64,000 nucleotides of DNA from Triticum aestivum. Its lineage: Eukaryota > Streptophyta > Magnoliopsida > Poales > Poaceae. The notes beneath the pieces are model-generated. The model had not been told where the DNA came from, searched no databases, and saw only the letters and a program-made list of their open reading frames with translations. The position numbers were made by a program, and so were the translations under genes. Positions 10,672 to 22,186 of this stretch are shown one piece after another (position 1 is the first letter of the stretch; every line of letters begins with the position of its first letter). Location: assembly GCF_018294505.1 (NCBI RefSeq), contig NC_057807.1:141288461-141352460 (forward strand), given 5' to 3'.

Positions 10672-11450
10672 ATGCCTATCATTTTTTATACCGAGGATCA
10701 CCCTGATCGCGCAACTGCGGTCGGGTGCTTGCCGTTGTTGGTTTCACCAAAAATTTGCAACGTCAAGGTGACAAAAATGCTAGTAGACGGTGGGGCTGGT
10801 TTGAACTTGATCTCGCCCAAGGTGATCAAGAGGTTGCAAATTCCTGATGGAGATCTCGAAGAAACGGGCACGTTTCAAGGGATCAATCCGGGGAGAAGCC
10901 AGCCTAAGGGAAAGATCACACTACTAGTCACATTTGGTGGTGACCTGAACTACAGGACAGAGAAGATCTTTCTGATGTCGCCAAAATCCCATTGCCATAT
11001 AACGGGATCCTTGGACGTCCATCACTAGCCAAGTTTATGGCAGCGTCACACTACGCCTATAACACACTGAAGATGCCCGGCCCAATGAGCATCATCACTG
11101 TCGGCTGCGACAAGAAAGATGCGCTCATCTGTGCCGACCAACTCTACCGGGAGGTAGTTGTAGCACCTGCCGCCAAAGCACTTGCTCCTGCCACTGGAGC
11201 TCCCAAGGGGAAGAAGACCGGCAAGACCTCAGTCACTGACAAGGCTTCTAGCCCCGGCAAGGCGTCATGCACTCACTCCGGCAAGCGCGCCTCCTCGGAG
11301 TGCTGTGTTCCCGTTGAGGACGTGCCAGAGAGCTCCACCGGCAAGAGCAAGAAATCTAAAGCAGCAGCACCAGAGACCAAGAAGGTGCCCATCAAGGAGG
11401 ACGACACGGGCGGAGCTTTCACTATAAGCTCCACCCTCAACGGCAAATAG
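10672..11450 (+). pseudogene. G1 protease and linker
   Basis: The protease carries the active-site block KMLVDGGAGLNLISPKV (10775-10825), with Asp-Gly-Gly where the textbook motif is Asp-Thr/Ser-Gly; the Laura- and Fatima-like copies also have DGG, so it is a family trait. A one-base frameshift near 10970 separates it from YNGILGRPSLAKFMAASHY (10995-11050), which holds the conserved ILGRP end of the fold. The following 100 residues are Lys/Pro/Ser-rich linker ending at TAG 11448. It cleaved gag-pol. Confidence 0.75.
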
Positions 11451-11489
11451 GAAAGCGCGCTCGTTGCCTTCCTGTGGGCAAATGTCGAT

Positions 11490-12257
11490 GTGTTTGCATG
11501 GCAAGAATTTGACATCCCCGGCGTTCCTAGAGAGGTGATTGAGCACCACCTTGCTGTTTGTCCTCATGCGTGGCCCATCAAGCAGAAGGCCAGGAAGCAA
11601 GCTTTGGAACAGCAAGAGTTCATCATCGAAGAGATTAGGAAGTTGGAAGTGGCAGGCTTGGTTAGAGGAGTGCTCCAACCAACATGGTTGGCCAATCCGG
11701 GGGTGGTGCACAAGGCAAACGGGAAATGGAGGCTGTGCATCGATTATACAGATATTAGTAAAGCCTGTCCAAAGGATCCTTTCCCTTTTCCGTGCATTGA
11801 CCAGATAGTGGACTCCACTATCGGGTGCGACCTGATGTCGTTCCTTGATGCCTACTCAGGATACCACCAAATCTTCATGACAAAGGAAGATGAAGATAAG
11901 ACCGCATTTATCACCCCATGTGGTACGTATTGTTTTATACGAATGCCTTTCGGGTTGAAAAGCACTAGTTCGACATTTGCCCGAGCAGTCCAAGTTGGTT
12001 TTGAGCCCCGGCTACATGGAAATATGGAAGCTTATATGGATGACATAGTGGTCAAAACAAAGGACAAGGCAACACTCATGCAAGATTTGGAAGAGACATT
12101 TGCAAATTTGCGCAAGATCAACCTCAAGCTCAACCCTGAGAAGTGTGTGTTCGGTGTCCCATCCGGCAAACTTCTTGGGTTCTTTGTGTCTCAGCGTGGA
12201 ATCGAAGCAAATCCCGACAAGATCAAGGCGATTGAGAAGATTGCAGCACCAAGATGA
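11490..12257 (+). pseudogene. G1 reverse transcriptase
   Basis: A 255-codon open frame, nearly the whole domain: QTWLANP-type block PTWLANPGVVHKANGKWRLC (11680-11740), DYTDISKACPKDPFPFP (11742-11795), MSFLDAYSGYHQI (11835-11872), TAFITPCGTYCF and MPFGLKS (11905-11965), the catalytic box AYMDDIVVKTK (12030-12060) and GFFVSQRGIEANPDKI (12178-12222). All key residues, including the YMDD Asp pair, are present. The frame is closed by a TGA at 12255; the same frame continues into RNase H, so the stop looks like a point mutation. The ATG at 11490 is internal to pol. Confidence 0.85.
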
Positions 12258-12266
12258 GCCAAAGAT

Positions 12267-12994
12267 GTGCGTAGGCTTGTTGGTTGTGTAGCTACTCTAA
12301 GTAGGTTCATCTGTAAATCTGCTAAGCGCGCCCTGACCTTTTTCAAAATCTTGAAAAAGTCAGGTCCAATGAAATGGACTCCGAAATTGGAGGCAGCGCT
12401 GCAAGATTTGAAGAGGTACCTCTCCTCTACGCCAATACTAGTCGCACCTAAACCACAAGAGCCGTTGATGCTATATCTAGCGGCAACGAATCAAGTGGTC
12501 AGTGCTGCACTATTGGCGTAGAGAAAAGTTGAGGAGGAAGTAGTGGTAGTAGCGAGGCCATCAGGTGACGAACGGGAGCCTTCCCCGGCAGAGTCTGGTG
12601 TCGGCAAAGAAAGATCCCCGCCAGAGTCTGGTGCCGGCAAGGCGGGATCTGTGCAAGCGAACGAAGAGATACAGAAGAAGAAGATGATGCAGCACCCAGC
12701 CAAGATACTTTGGTGTGCAAAAGTTGCTCTTAGGCCTCCTTATGGTCTTGAGGAAGCTGCATCACTATTTTCAGGCACATGAGATCATTGTCGTCACTCG
12801 CTTCTGCAACGGATCATGCACAACCCAGATGCAACTAGAAGGATTCTGGAGTGGGCGTTGGAACTGTCAAACTTTGGTCTCAGATTTGAAAGCACTTCGT
12901 CAATTCAGAGCAGAGCCTTGGTGGAGTTCATTGCAGAATGGACCTCAACACCTGACGAGGAAATTCAAGAGACCACTCTCCCCGGCAAGGAAAC
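12267..12994 (+). pseudogene. G1 first RNase H domain (connection type)
   Basis: Continues reverse transcriptase in the same frame. RRLVGCVATLSRFI and MKWTPKLEAALQDLKRYL are the thumb/connection blocks; LMLYLAATNQVVSAALLA (12465-12518) is the start of the RNase H fold, with Tyr where the usual catalytic Asp stands, as in many Tat elements. Stops at 12519 and 12780, and a pair of compensating frameshifts near 12715 and 12810, break the rest (LHHYFQAHEI, then ILEWALELSNF). The domain is cut at 12994 by the copia insertion and continues at 32029. Confidence 0.75.
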
Positions 12995-14671
12995 TATAGG
13001 ATCGAAAGTATGTCTAGATGGGGGTGATTAGACTACTTGACCAACTAAAATCTTAACCTTTTCCCAATTTTAATTCTTGGCAGTTTTTTAGCAACTTAGC
13101 ACAAGTCAAGCAATCTCAACACAATTCAAGCAAGCATGCAAAGAGTATATGAGCAGCGGAAAGTAAAGCATGCAACTTGCAAGAAAGTAAATGGGAGGAG
13201 TTTGGAGGGAGAAAATGCAATGCTGACACGGAGATTTTTGGCATGGTTCCGATAAGTGGTGCTATCATACATCCATGTTGATGGAGACTTCAACGCATGA
13301 AGGGTAACGGTTGCGCGAGTCCACGGAGGGCTCCACCCACGAAGGGTCCACGAAGAAGCAACCTTGTCTATCCCACCATGGCCATCGCCCACGAAGGACT
13401 TGCCTCACTAGGGTAGATCTTCATGAAGTAGGCGATCTCCTTGCCCTTACAAACTCCTTGGTTCAACTCCACAATCTTGACGGAGGCTCCCAAGTGACAC
13501 CTAACCAATCTAGCAGACACCACTCACCAAAAGGTAATAGATTGTGTGTTGATGATGAACTCCTTGCTCTTCTTCTTCAAATGATAGTCTCCCCAACACT
13601 CAACTCTCTCTCACAGATTTGGCTATGGTGGAAATATGATTGAGTGGAAAGCAAATTGGGGAAGGCTGGAGATCAATATTCTTGTGGTTGGATTGGAATA
13701 TCTTGGTCTCAACACATGAGTAGGTGGTTCTCTCTCAGGAAATGAATGTTGGAAGTGTAGGCACGTTCTGATGGCTCTCTCCTCACGAATGAAGAGTGGG
13801 TGGAGGGGTATATATGGCCTCCACACAAAATCTAACCGTTACACATAGATTCCCAAACTCGGTGAGACTGAATGGTGACACTCGGTCAGACCAATTCAGG
13901 TCAAAATATGAACGTTAGGCTTTTCAATGGGACCGACACAGTCATCTCGGTGGGACCGATATTCTAGGGTTAGGGCATAACGTAATCTCGGTGTGACCGA
14001 TTACACTAACTCGATGGGACCGATTTCAGTAATAGGTACACAAAGAGTTGGTCAGGCAAACTCGGTGGGACAGATTCGCTCACTTCGGTGGGACCGAAGT
14101 GTTACGAAAGGGAAACAGTGAATTTGCATTGCAGACTCGGTGGGACCGATTCGCTCATTTCGGTGGGACCGAAATGTTAAAAAAGGAAATAGTGAGTTTG
14201 CAATCACATCTCAGTGAGACCGAGATCCCTATCGGTGAAACCGAAATGACTAGGGTTTGTGGCAATGACTATGTCAAATGAAACTCGGTGGTGCCAGATA
14301 GATCAAATCGGTGGGGTGAGTTTTACATTTAGGTTTAGGACATATGTGGAAATGAGAAAGTGGTTGAGGGTTTTTGGAGCATATCACTAAGCATTTTGAG
14401 CAAGTAAGCCATTAAGAAACACCTTATCCCCTTTTAATAGTATTGGCTTTCCTATTGACTGAATGTGATCTTGGATCACTTAAATGAAAAATGTAGAGTC
14501 TTGAGCTTGTTGCCAATATGTGTCCTTAGCATTTTGAGGGGTCCACATCTCTAATCCATGCCATGCCAATCATTGAACTTCCTGAAATGATCATCTTGAA
14601 AGAGCATTAGTTTAATGAGCTATATGTTGTTAAGAATTACCAAAACCACCTAGGGATTAGTTGCATTTTCA
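12995..14671 (-). repeat. 3' LTR of copia-type element
   Basis: 1677 bp. On the minus strand it starts TGAAAATGCAACTAATCC at 14671 and ends ...CGATCCTATA at 12995, where the intact end seen in the other copy is CCTACA. In the first 382 positions I counted roughly 27 differences from the 5' LTR copy (about 7%). A TATA-like run lies near 13810 and an array of dyads lies upstream of it on the minus strand. Confidence 0.9.
13805..14325 (-). promoter_or_regulatory. LTR promoter with TCGGTnnnACCGA dyad array
   Basis: About 14 exact or degenerate copies of the 13-bp dyad TCGGTnnnACCGA (5-bp arms, 3-bp spacer, often GGG) lie between 13858 and 14325. Exact copies include 14137-14149 and 14160-14172; neighbours are often 23-25 bp apart. 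On the minus strand the array is directly upstream of a TATATA run (near 13810). The same array recurs in the other LTR (31200-31680). Position suggests an upstream control region; the binding factor is unknown. Confidence 0.55.
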
Positions 14672-14685
14672 ATCTCCCCCTTTTT
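14672..14685 (-). promoter_or_regulatory. Polypurine tract of copia-type element
   Basis: On the minus strand AAAAAGGGGGAGAT sits immediately before the 3' LTR start TGAAAATG. It is the plus-strand primer and fixes the element's orientation. Confidence 0.85.
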
Positions 14686-15090
14686 GGTAATTGATGACAA
14701 CATATAGATCAAAGCTTCGACAAATGATAATTAGAATGAAATACATTGTCGCTATGAGAAGTATGTGGTATGCAAGAGCTCCCCCTAAATTTGTGCATTA
14801 TTTAAAATTTTCTTTTGAATGCAAATGCACAATTAAATAGGATCATGGGTTACTCTTCCATGTCACATACATCTTGGTGGAGCTCTCAAAATGATAAAAA
14901 GTAGGAACAAGCACTCATCACCAAGGCAAAGTGAATGGTCATACATAAGAGATAGATAATGTCATCATTCAAGCACAAGCATTAAGCATGATATGATCAA
15001 ACACATGACCATACAGAGTATCTCACACACAAAACATAAAGTATCTCAACCAAGCAAGCAAAGCAAATGAGTAGCAAAAGGAAGCAACGC

Positions 15091-15113
15091 TCTCTCCCTC
15101 TCTCTCTCTCTCT
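15091..15113. repeat. (TC)n microsatellite
   Basis: Nearly pure TC dinucleotide run, (GA)n on the element's coding strand, between the accessory ORF and the polypurine tract. Confidence 0.9.
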
Positions 15114-15195
15114 GATGCCTATGATCTATACACTTTCTCCCTCTTTGGCAACAAGTTACCAAAAAGCTTGAAAATGCATAGTGCTATGCGACTCT

Positions 15196-17257
15196 CTAGG
15201 CTTGATCTTCAGGAGGTGGTGTTGAGATGACTCCAGGGATGAAAGCATCAATGGAAGATGATGGAGCTGGTGGAGTTGCCACTGGAGGGCAACTGGAGCT
15301 GTGGCTGCAGGTGCTTGAGCTGTGGCTCTTGTGTCTGGCACTGGCACTGCTGCAGACCTTTGTGCCCTAGGCACTCTGTGGAACACTTGTATAGTTGATT
15401 CTCCCTTCCTCTCTTCTGCTTCTTCCTAGAGCTATTCAACTGCTATCTGAATTTCAGTCACCTTGAAGTCAAGATCATAGAATTTGGTTTTAATGATCCT
15501 CTCCAAGCACTCCTAGTTCTAAGTCAGGGTGGCCAGTCCTTTCTCAATTCTCATGGTTGCTTGAATAAGACATCCAATCTGGTCTTGCTTTGACTTGAGG
15601 AACACTTCTGAAGCTTCTTCAGCACTTGGCATCTTTGTCGCCTTCTCAACTTTAGCTTTCTGTCTCTTTTCTTGAGCCTCTAGGGATGTTGGATCTTCAG
15701 CAGTTATGACAACAGTGTTGTCCTCAAATTCAAGCTTCAGAGGCAGATGCTCTTTGTCCAACAAGTACACTCCCTTGGGCATCTTGGAGTTGATCAACAT
15801 TTGTATGTGTGGAGCATACCCACATAACCTCTTCTAGTCAGCAGTTGTTCTCTTGATTGTCTCAACAATCAAACTCATGACTTTGAATTTCTATGACAAA
15901 TCAAACATATGAAGAAAATTGATGGAATGGCCTCTGATCATCCTCTGATCTCCTGATTTGGGCAACAAGGTGTGCCTCAAAATGGTGTTCATGGTGGCCA
16001 GACCAGACATCAAGTAGTACACTGACCCTAGCTTGTGAGTCTCCAAAGCTTTGTCAGGTATTTCCTTTACATGTTTGCCATGGAGTTGTGGTCTTTCTTC
16101 TTCTCAACATAGACATTAATGTCTTTCTCATGCTCCTTCGGTGCTTTGATGTGCTTTTCCCACTCATCCACTGTAGACTGGTACCTTGTTCCTTCAGTCA
16201 TCCACGCAATCTTTCCATCTGGATAGAAATGAGCTGAAGAGTAAAACTGCATTATGAGCTCATCATTCCATTTGGTCAAATTTTGACCCACAAATTTGTC
16301 AACACCATTGAGCTTGAAGCTCTCACGAACTCCTGGGAAATGGTCTACATTCTCATCAATATACTCCCAATCAACCCACTTCATGTCACTGACAATGAGC
16401 TTCTTGTCAAGCAACACTATTTCATAAAAATCTTGCTATTCTTTGGTGTAGAATCTATAATACACAGCTGTCCTTCTCCTCAGTGCATATGGATCAGCTT
16501 GTCTCCACAATCTGAGACATGCATCTTTCCTTTCTTTCATATTCTCAGCCACTAGATGATTGTCATCATGGTCTGGAATTTTAGGCTTGATCTTCCTAAG
16601 CACTTGGGCTTCAGCATCTTCTTCCTCAACTTCAGGCACTGGGGCCTTGTTCTCTTCTGCAGCAGGGATGTTCCTGGTGCTTCTCTTAGGTGCTGTTTTG
16701 GAGGCTTGAGCTGGAGCTTTGGGGGCTGTCTTGGGCTTTGAAGGAGCAGCCCCAGACTTGATGGCATCCCCCATTAGCTTTTGTGACTTAGCAGGAGGTT
16801 CTGGTGCAACATTCTCTTCTTCCTCTTCCTCCTCACAAGCACAGTCTCTCCTCATAGATGGATTTCCAAGCACTCTAGCAGTAGTTTTCCTGACCCTTTA
16901 CTTGCCCTCTTCACCTTTACTTTGCTCAAGTGTAAATACCATAATCTCTTGAGTTGATCCCCTAGCCTTAGACATTGGCACTCTCCTGGCAGGTGCCTTC
17001 TTGTGTTGTCCTGGCTTGGTAGAAGCAGAATCAGCATATTCCTTCTTTAGCACCTTCTTCTTGGAGCTAACTTCTTCAATATAAAAGTCCTCATCCTCAG
17101 AGTCTGAAGTTTTCTTCTTCCTCTGCCTAGTCTGAGCCTTAGGTAGATTGCTTGGTGTGCTCCTGCTACCTTCATCATAGCTTCTAGAGGGACTAGTGCC
17201 CTCACTCAAGTCCATCTGCTCCTCTGACTTGTTCTGACTATCACTTTGATCAGACAT
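15196..17257 (-). pseudogene. Accessory 3' ORF of copia-type element
   Basis: On the minus strand an ATG at 17257 opens MSDQSDSQNKSEEQMDLSEG. The product would be about 685 residues: an acidic, Ser/Lys-rich first 250 residues with Lys-rich patches (RQRKKKTSD, SSKKKVLKK) and a poly-Glu run; then a folded-looking part with RLWRQADPYALRRRTAVYYR (about 16480-16540), VDWEYIDENVDHFPGVRESF and WNDELIMQFYSSAHFYPDG (16200-16400); then a charged region near 15540-15800 and a Ser/Pro/His-rich tail ending at TAG 15196. Frame breaks and stops occur at 16905, 16436 and 16067 and throughout 15800-16066. I recognise no enzyme domain and no signal peptide or membrane anchor. It occupies the place of the envelope-like ORF of some plant copia elements; role unknown. 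Confidence 0.6.
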
Positions 17258-17399
17258 TCTGTATAGCAAACTGAGAGCTAACCCTATGAATAGTTGTAGA
17301 TGAGATAGAGTAGATGAGCATGACAAACTGCAGAGTTTTTGCAAAAAGAATGAGTCAAAAACTTAGTTTTAGTTTTCTACAGGAAACATTTGGAGCTAC

Positions 17400-18190
17400 C
17401 GATTTGTAAAACACGGTGACACCAAAGCAACTTTGGAGTGTAAACTAGTAGAATCAGTTAGACCGAGACACAGTTTGGTGACTCCGAGTTTGCTAGGGTT
17501 TCACAAAGTCCTGATCTCGGTCACACCAATTTGCAATTTTCGGTCAGACCGAAAATCACATGTACAATGGCCTTAGCCAAATCAGTGAGACCGATTTCTA
17601 CAATTTGGTCGGTCCGAGATGAGTCTGGCGCAAACCTAACCCTAAATTTTCAAATCAAATCTAATCTAAAGGATGATTTCTGTGGATGGATCAATCTCAT
17701 ACTTGGAAAGAACATGGCATTGCCTTTGTTCTAGGAATTGGAGTTAAAAAGCATAAAGTGTTGAGCTCATACCCTAGCTTGGCGATGAGCTCTCTACAGC
17801 GGCAATGGAGGGGAGGATTTCCGATGATGGCGGAGGAGACCAGTGGCGGGAGGTCACTGGCGACGAGAAGACGATCCAGAGACCCGAGGCGGCAGAGCAG
17901 GACACGCGTAGGCGAAGAGGTTTTGGAGGAATTTCCCAAATTTGACCCGTCGGTATATATATCCTGGCACTATCAGTGTGACCGAGTGGAACAACTTGGT
18001 GGCATCGAGATGCAGAATTGCAAGAGGTTACTGCAACTCGATGAGACAGAAGAGTTCTAATCGGTTGCACTAAGATTGAAAACTTGATCAACCCAGTGAA
18101 CTCGGTGTGACCGAAATGGAGGAATCGGTCAGACCAAAATACACAGAGAGGTTTCGGCAGTTTTAAGTCCATGAAAAACCGGGACTCCGA
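17400..18190 (-). promoter_or_regulatory. Putative internal promoter and leader of the accessory ORF
   Basis: This block lies upstream of the accessory ORF on the minus strand. It contains dyads of the LTR type (around 18100-18145 as CTCGGTGTGACCGA and ATCGGTCAGACC, and again at 17515-17620, e.g. TTCGGTCAGACCGAA at 17538-17552), a TATATATA run at 17953-17960, and about 150 bases rich in CTCC/CGCC on the minus strand (17930-17780) that look like a plant leader. The start codon at 17257 is some 670 bases further on. Order and motifs resemble the LTR promoter of the same element. Confidence 0.45.
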
Positions 18191-18199
18191 GTGCTCCTC

Positions 18200-19010
18200 A
18201 CCCAAAGGGTTTGAATTTGACTTAGATCAACCTTTGTGATGTAGCATGAAAAGAGTTTGAGACAAGAAAAACATACATAGCTAGAGGAAGTTCTTAGGCA
18301 TTCTTCTCCATCCATTTGGCAAAAGAAGAAAAATCCAAATAATCAAAGCTACAAATGGATGTCCTCAAATGAGAAAAGTATGCAACCAACATGCTCACAC
18401 AATAAAATGGCAAATGAAATATGTGGCAAAGCACGCACAATCACTCTATCATCTATCAAGCAATTGGCGATGACTAGGTCATCTATATATGAGTATATTG
18501 ACTTAGGAGTCAAATGAGAACATTTGATCACAGGTCATACTCATCATTTAAGCACAATTGGGGTTACCAATATTACATAAAGCATTGTTGTGTTCAAACC
18601 ATTAGAGTTGCTTTAGCTCAATTCTTAGAGTAAAACTCCCCTAGATGTGATATCCCCCCTAAGAGGGATGAACTAACCTTGGGTTTTGTCGATGATGACT
18701 TCACGTAGATGTTGAAGATGTGGATGCTCGTTGTTGATGTAGATCATTTGAAGCAATCCATTGGAGTGAGTTGCACTTTCAATACCTACATGGGTTAGTC
18801 CCACAAGGAACAAACAAGGATATCCATAGACATAGAGTGAAGCACACACATGATGATGTCCATGAAAGCATTAGGTTACCTTGTCCCTTGTCTTACCAAC
18901 AAGAGGGTTTGTGACTCCTTGAAGTAGTGCAAGATGTGGAAGTTGTTTGCACTTATCCTTGCCAAAAAGAATATGAGTGAAGTATGTTGGCGGAGTCACC
19001 CTCAAGAACT
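18200..19010 (-). other. Non-coding spacer between gag and accessory ORF
   Basis: Where protease, integrase, reverse transcriptase and RNase H should lie, this 0.8-kb stretch shows no recognisable pol block in any frame. A sequence close to the LTR start (TTGAAAGTGCAACTCACTCC on the minus strand, near 18775) suggests an internal scrap of LTR-like sequence, possibly a scar of the deletion that removed pol. Confidence 0.5.
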
Positions 19011-19012
19011 CT

Positions 19013-21188
19013 CTAGTTCTTCTTCTTCGGGATCCATATCATCTTGATGGGAATCCTTAGGGTTGTAGATGTACTTGATGAAGTAGAACTTGATGTAGTC
19101 TTGGGAACCCACTTGACCAAGGCCTTTGGAGCATCTTCAAATGCATCAATCTCCTCTTGAAGCTTGTCCTTGCCTTTTAGCTTGGGTTCTTGTGGTGGAA
19201 GATCATCTTGAGCTTGTGTTCCCTTGAAGAAAGTAGGATCATACTTCTCTTGTTGAGGAACAAACTTCGTCTTGGGGTATTGATCTTCTTCCCACTCAAC
19301 TCCATTGGCATTGAACTTTCGTTCAAAACCAACACCTTGATTCTTCCGTTGCCTTCCTTGCTTGCGTACAATTTCCTCAAATTGCTTACTTCCGGCAAGG
19401 CTCTTGTAAACACCTTTCTCTATAATTCCCTTCAATAAGATATTTTCTTGCTCAAGTGTAACTTGGCTAAGAGAATCATTAGTGGAATCAAGAGAACTAC
19501 TAGAAGCAACAATATTGGATTTAGCATGATTATTGTTACTACTAGAAGAAGAATCTTTCTTGTTCTTGTTGCTAGATTTTACTTGTGGCATGTAAGTAGA
19601 CAAGAGTAAACGCTTGGCAATGTAAGAAGAAATTTTCTTCCGAAGATTATCATTGATGGCCTTTAAGAACCCATGTTCTTGCTTAAGGTTGAGCTTTTCG
19701 AAGCGTAACTTCTCATGAGTTTTTAAAAGTTCTCGATGATCTTCTAAAGTAGTTTCATGAGCTAACTTAAGAGTGTTTAATTCTTTAGTTAGACGCTCAA
19801 TCTCCTTCTTATCATCGTTTCATCTTGATTAGCATGTTTAATAGCATTTTCATCATAGTATTCATCACTAGAGTTGTCAACAAGTAAATCATCATCACCT
19901 AGCAAGTCATCTTCATCACTATTGAAATCAACATACTCGGGGTGTGTTACCTTGGGGACTTTAGCCATAGAGCATCTCCCAATCCCTTCATTTTCTGAAT
20001 CAAATATGGCATAGGAGTTGGTTGACACAAGTGCTACACCGGCAACACCTTCATCTTGAGTATATTCGGAGTCAGAGTGATAACTTCTCTCGGAGTGGTG
20101 GTCGGAGTCGCAGCCGGATACCCATTCACCAACATGAGCTTGATGTCTTTGTTTGTGTAGCTCCTTGATGACTCATCCTTCCTTTCCGAATCCTTGCTTC
20201 TTCAAGAGGTTCTTCGTTTATAGCGATCATCTCTACTCCTTCTCTCTCTTGGAGGTTATTCTTCCCTTTTGCTTATCCTTTTAGGTGAGTCTTCTCTTCT
20301 TTTGTAGGGAGCCGTACACCCATTGGAGTAGTGTCCGGGTCTTCCACAATTGTAGTAGTTTCGCTCACGACTATAAGATCTTTTGTCATTGTAGGACCTT
20401 GACTTGGAACTTCTTTCCTTGCTTCTACTCTTGTAGAATTTGTTGAAGTTATTCACCATTAAGCTCAATTCTTCATTGAAGGCTTGTTTCTCATTTGATG
20501 ATGTAGGAGCACCACATGAGGCTTTATAAGCACCACTAGACTTGTTCTGAAGCTCTTCTTTATCCTTGAGTGACATCTCATGAGCAACAATTCTTCCAGT
20601 GACTTCGGTTGGCTTGACATCTTTGTAGTTTGGCATCATTTGGATCAAAGTGCGCACGGTATCATATTTTCCATCCAAGGCTCTCAAGATATTTTTGATG
20701 ATGAATTTGTCGGTCATCTCTTCACTTCCTAAGCCGGCAATCTCATTTGTGATGAGAGCAAGCCTAGAGTACATTTCAGCGACACCTTCGCCATCCTTCA
20801 TTTTGAACTTGTCAAGTTGACTTTGAAGCACATCCAACTTAGATTCCTTGACAGAGTCGGTACCTTCATCCATATCAATCAAAGTACCCCAAATTTCCTT
20901 TGCATTCTCAAGATGGCTGATTTTGTCGAATTCTTCCAGGCACAATCCGTTGAAGAGGATATCGCAAGCTTGAGCATTTTATTGTGACATCTTCAATTCT
21001 TCCGCGGTAGCTTCACGATTTGGTTATCTCCCATCAAAGAATTCACCTTGCAAACCAATACACACAATATCCCAATCGACGGGGTTAGGTCCAAGAATAT
21101 GAATTTTCATCTTATGTTTCCAACTAGCAAAATTAGTACCATCAAAGTAAGGACCTCTACGGTGGTAATTTCCCTCGCTAGACGCCAT
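19013..21188 (-). pseudogene. Copia-type gag (UBN2 family) with C-terminal extension
   Basis: ATG 21188 on the minus strand begins MASSEGNYHRRGPYFDGTNF and FASWKHKMKIHI, the usual start of plant copia gag. The UBN2 capsid part follows (EFDKISHLENAKEIWGTL at about 20930, KMKDGEGVAEMYSRLALITN, LGSEEMTDKFIIKNILRALD). The zinc knuckle reads YYNCGRPGHYSNGC (near 20330): the first Cys is Tyr, so the CCHC site is broken. After a stop near 20256 the extension continues in changing frames with acidic stretches (NSDEDDLLGDDDLL, 19900), a coiled-coil-like run and a Ser-rich tail (SSSTSSSTSTTL), ending at 19013. Two stops lie in the first 80 codons. Confidence 0.8.
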
Positions 21189-21258
21189 ACTCTCCTAGGT
21201 TGTGAAAACAAGGCTATGATCACCAAAGCTATGGAAATCAAGGAAAATGGAGACCAAA

Positions 21259-21270
21259 GCTCTGATACCA
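21259..21270 (-). promoter_or_regulatory. Primer-binding site, initiator Met tRNA type
   Basis: On the minus strand TGGTATCAGAGC, the standard copia primer site complementary to the 3' end of initiator tRNA-Met. It starts two bases inside the LTR end and proves both the family and the orientation of the element. Confidence 0.95.
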
Positions 21271-21272
21271 CT

Positions 21273-21654
21273 TGTAGGACCGAAAGTATGTCTAGAGGGG
21301 GGTGATTAGACTACTTGACCAAATAAAATCTTAAAGTTTTCCCAATTTTAATTCTTGGCAGATTTTTACCAACTTAGCACAAGTCAAGCAATCTCAACAC
21401 AATTCAAGCAAGCATGCAAAGAGTATATGAGCAGCAGAAAGTAAAGCATGCAACTTGCAAGAAAGTAAATTGGAGGAGTTTTGAGGGAGCAAACGCAATG
21501 TTGACACGAAGATTTGTGGCGTGGTTCCGATAGGTGGCGCTATCGTACATCCACATTGATGGAGACTTCAACCCACGAAGGGTAACGGTTGTGCGAGTCC
21601 ACGGATGGCTCCACCCATGAAGGGTCCACGAAGAAGCAACCTTGTCTATCCCAC
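21273..21654 (-). repeat. 5' LTR of copia-type element, left piece
   Basis: Starts TGTAGGACCGAAAG on the plus strand and matches 12995-13376 of the 3' LTR. Broken at 21654 by the Fatima-like element with duplication CCCAC (21650-21654 and 30721-30725). Confidence 0.9.
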
Positions 21655-22139
21655 TGAGGGAGTCCTGGACTAGGGGCGGGGTGTCCGGATAGCCGGACTA
21701 TCATCATCGGCCGGACTCCAAGACTATGAAGATAAAAGATTGAAGACTTTGTCCTGTGTCCGGATGGGACTTTCCTTGGCGTGGAAGGCAAGCTTGGCGA
21801 TACGGATATGTAGATCTCCTACCATTGTAACCGACTCTGTGTAACCCTAGCCCTCTCCAGTGTCTATATAAACCGGAGGGTTTTGGTCCGTAGGACAACA
21901 ACCATTACAACAATCATACCATAGGCTAGCTTCTAGGGTTTAACCTCCTTGATCTCGTGGTAGATCCACTCTTGTACTACCCATATCATCAATATTAATC
22001 AAGCAGGACGTAGGGTTTTACCTCCATCAAGAGGGCCCGAACCTGGGTAAAACATCATGTCCCTTGTCTCCTGTTACCATCCGCCTAGACGCACAGTTCG
22101 GGACCCCCTACCCGAGATCCGCCGGTTTTGACACCGACA
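21655..22139 (+). repeat. 5' LTR of Fatima-like element
   Basis: TGAGGGAGTCC...CACCGACA, 485 bp. TATATAAA at 21865-21872 is the likely TATA box. The presumed primer site TTGGTGCTTTCATTGAGAG starts at 22140 and is identical to that of the Laura-like element at 35284. Confidence 0.93.
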
Positions 22140-22186
22140 TTGGTGCTTTCATTGAGAGTTCCTCTGTGTCGTCACCGATAGGCTTG

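Noticed and set aside
13858..14325. Satellite DNA
   Set aside because: The repeated dyad is short, irregularly spaced and confined to the LTR and one interior block of the same element.
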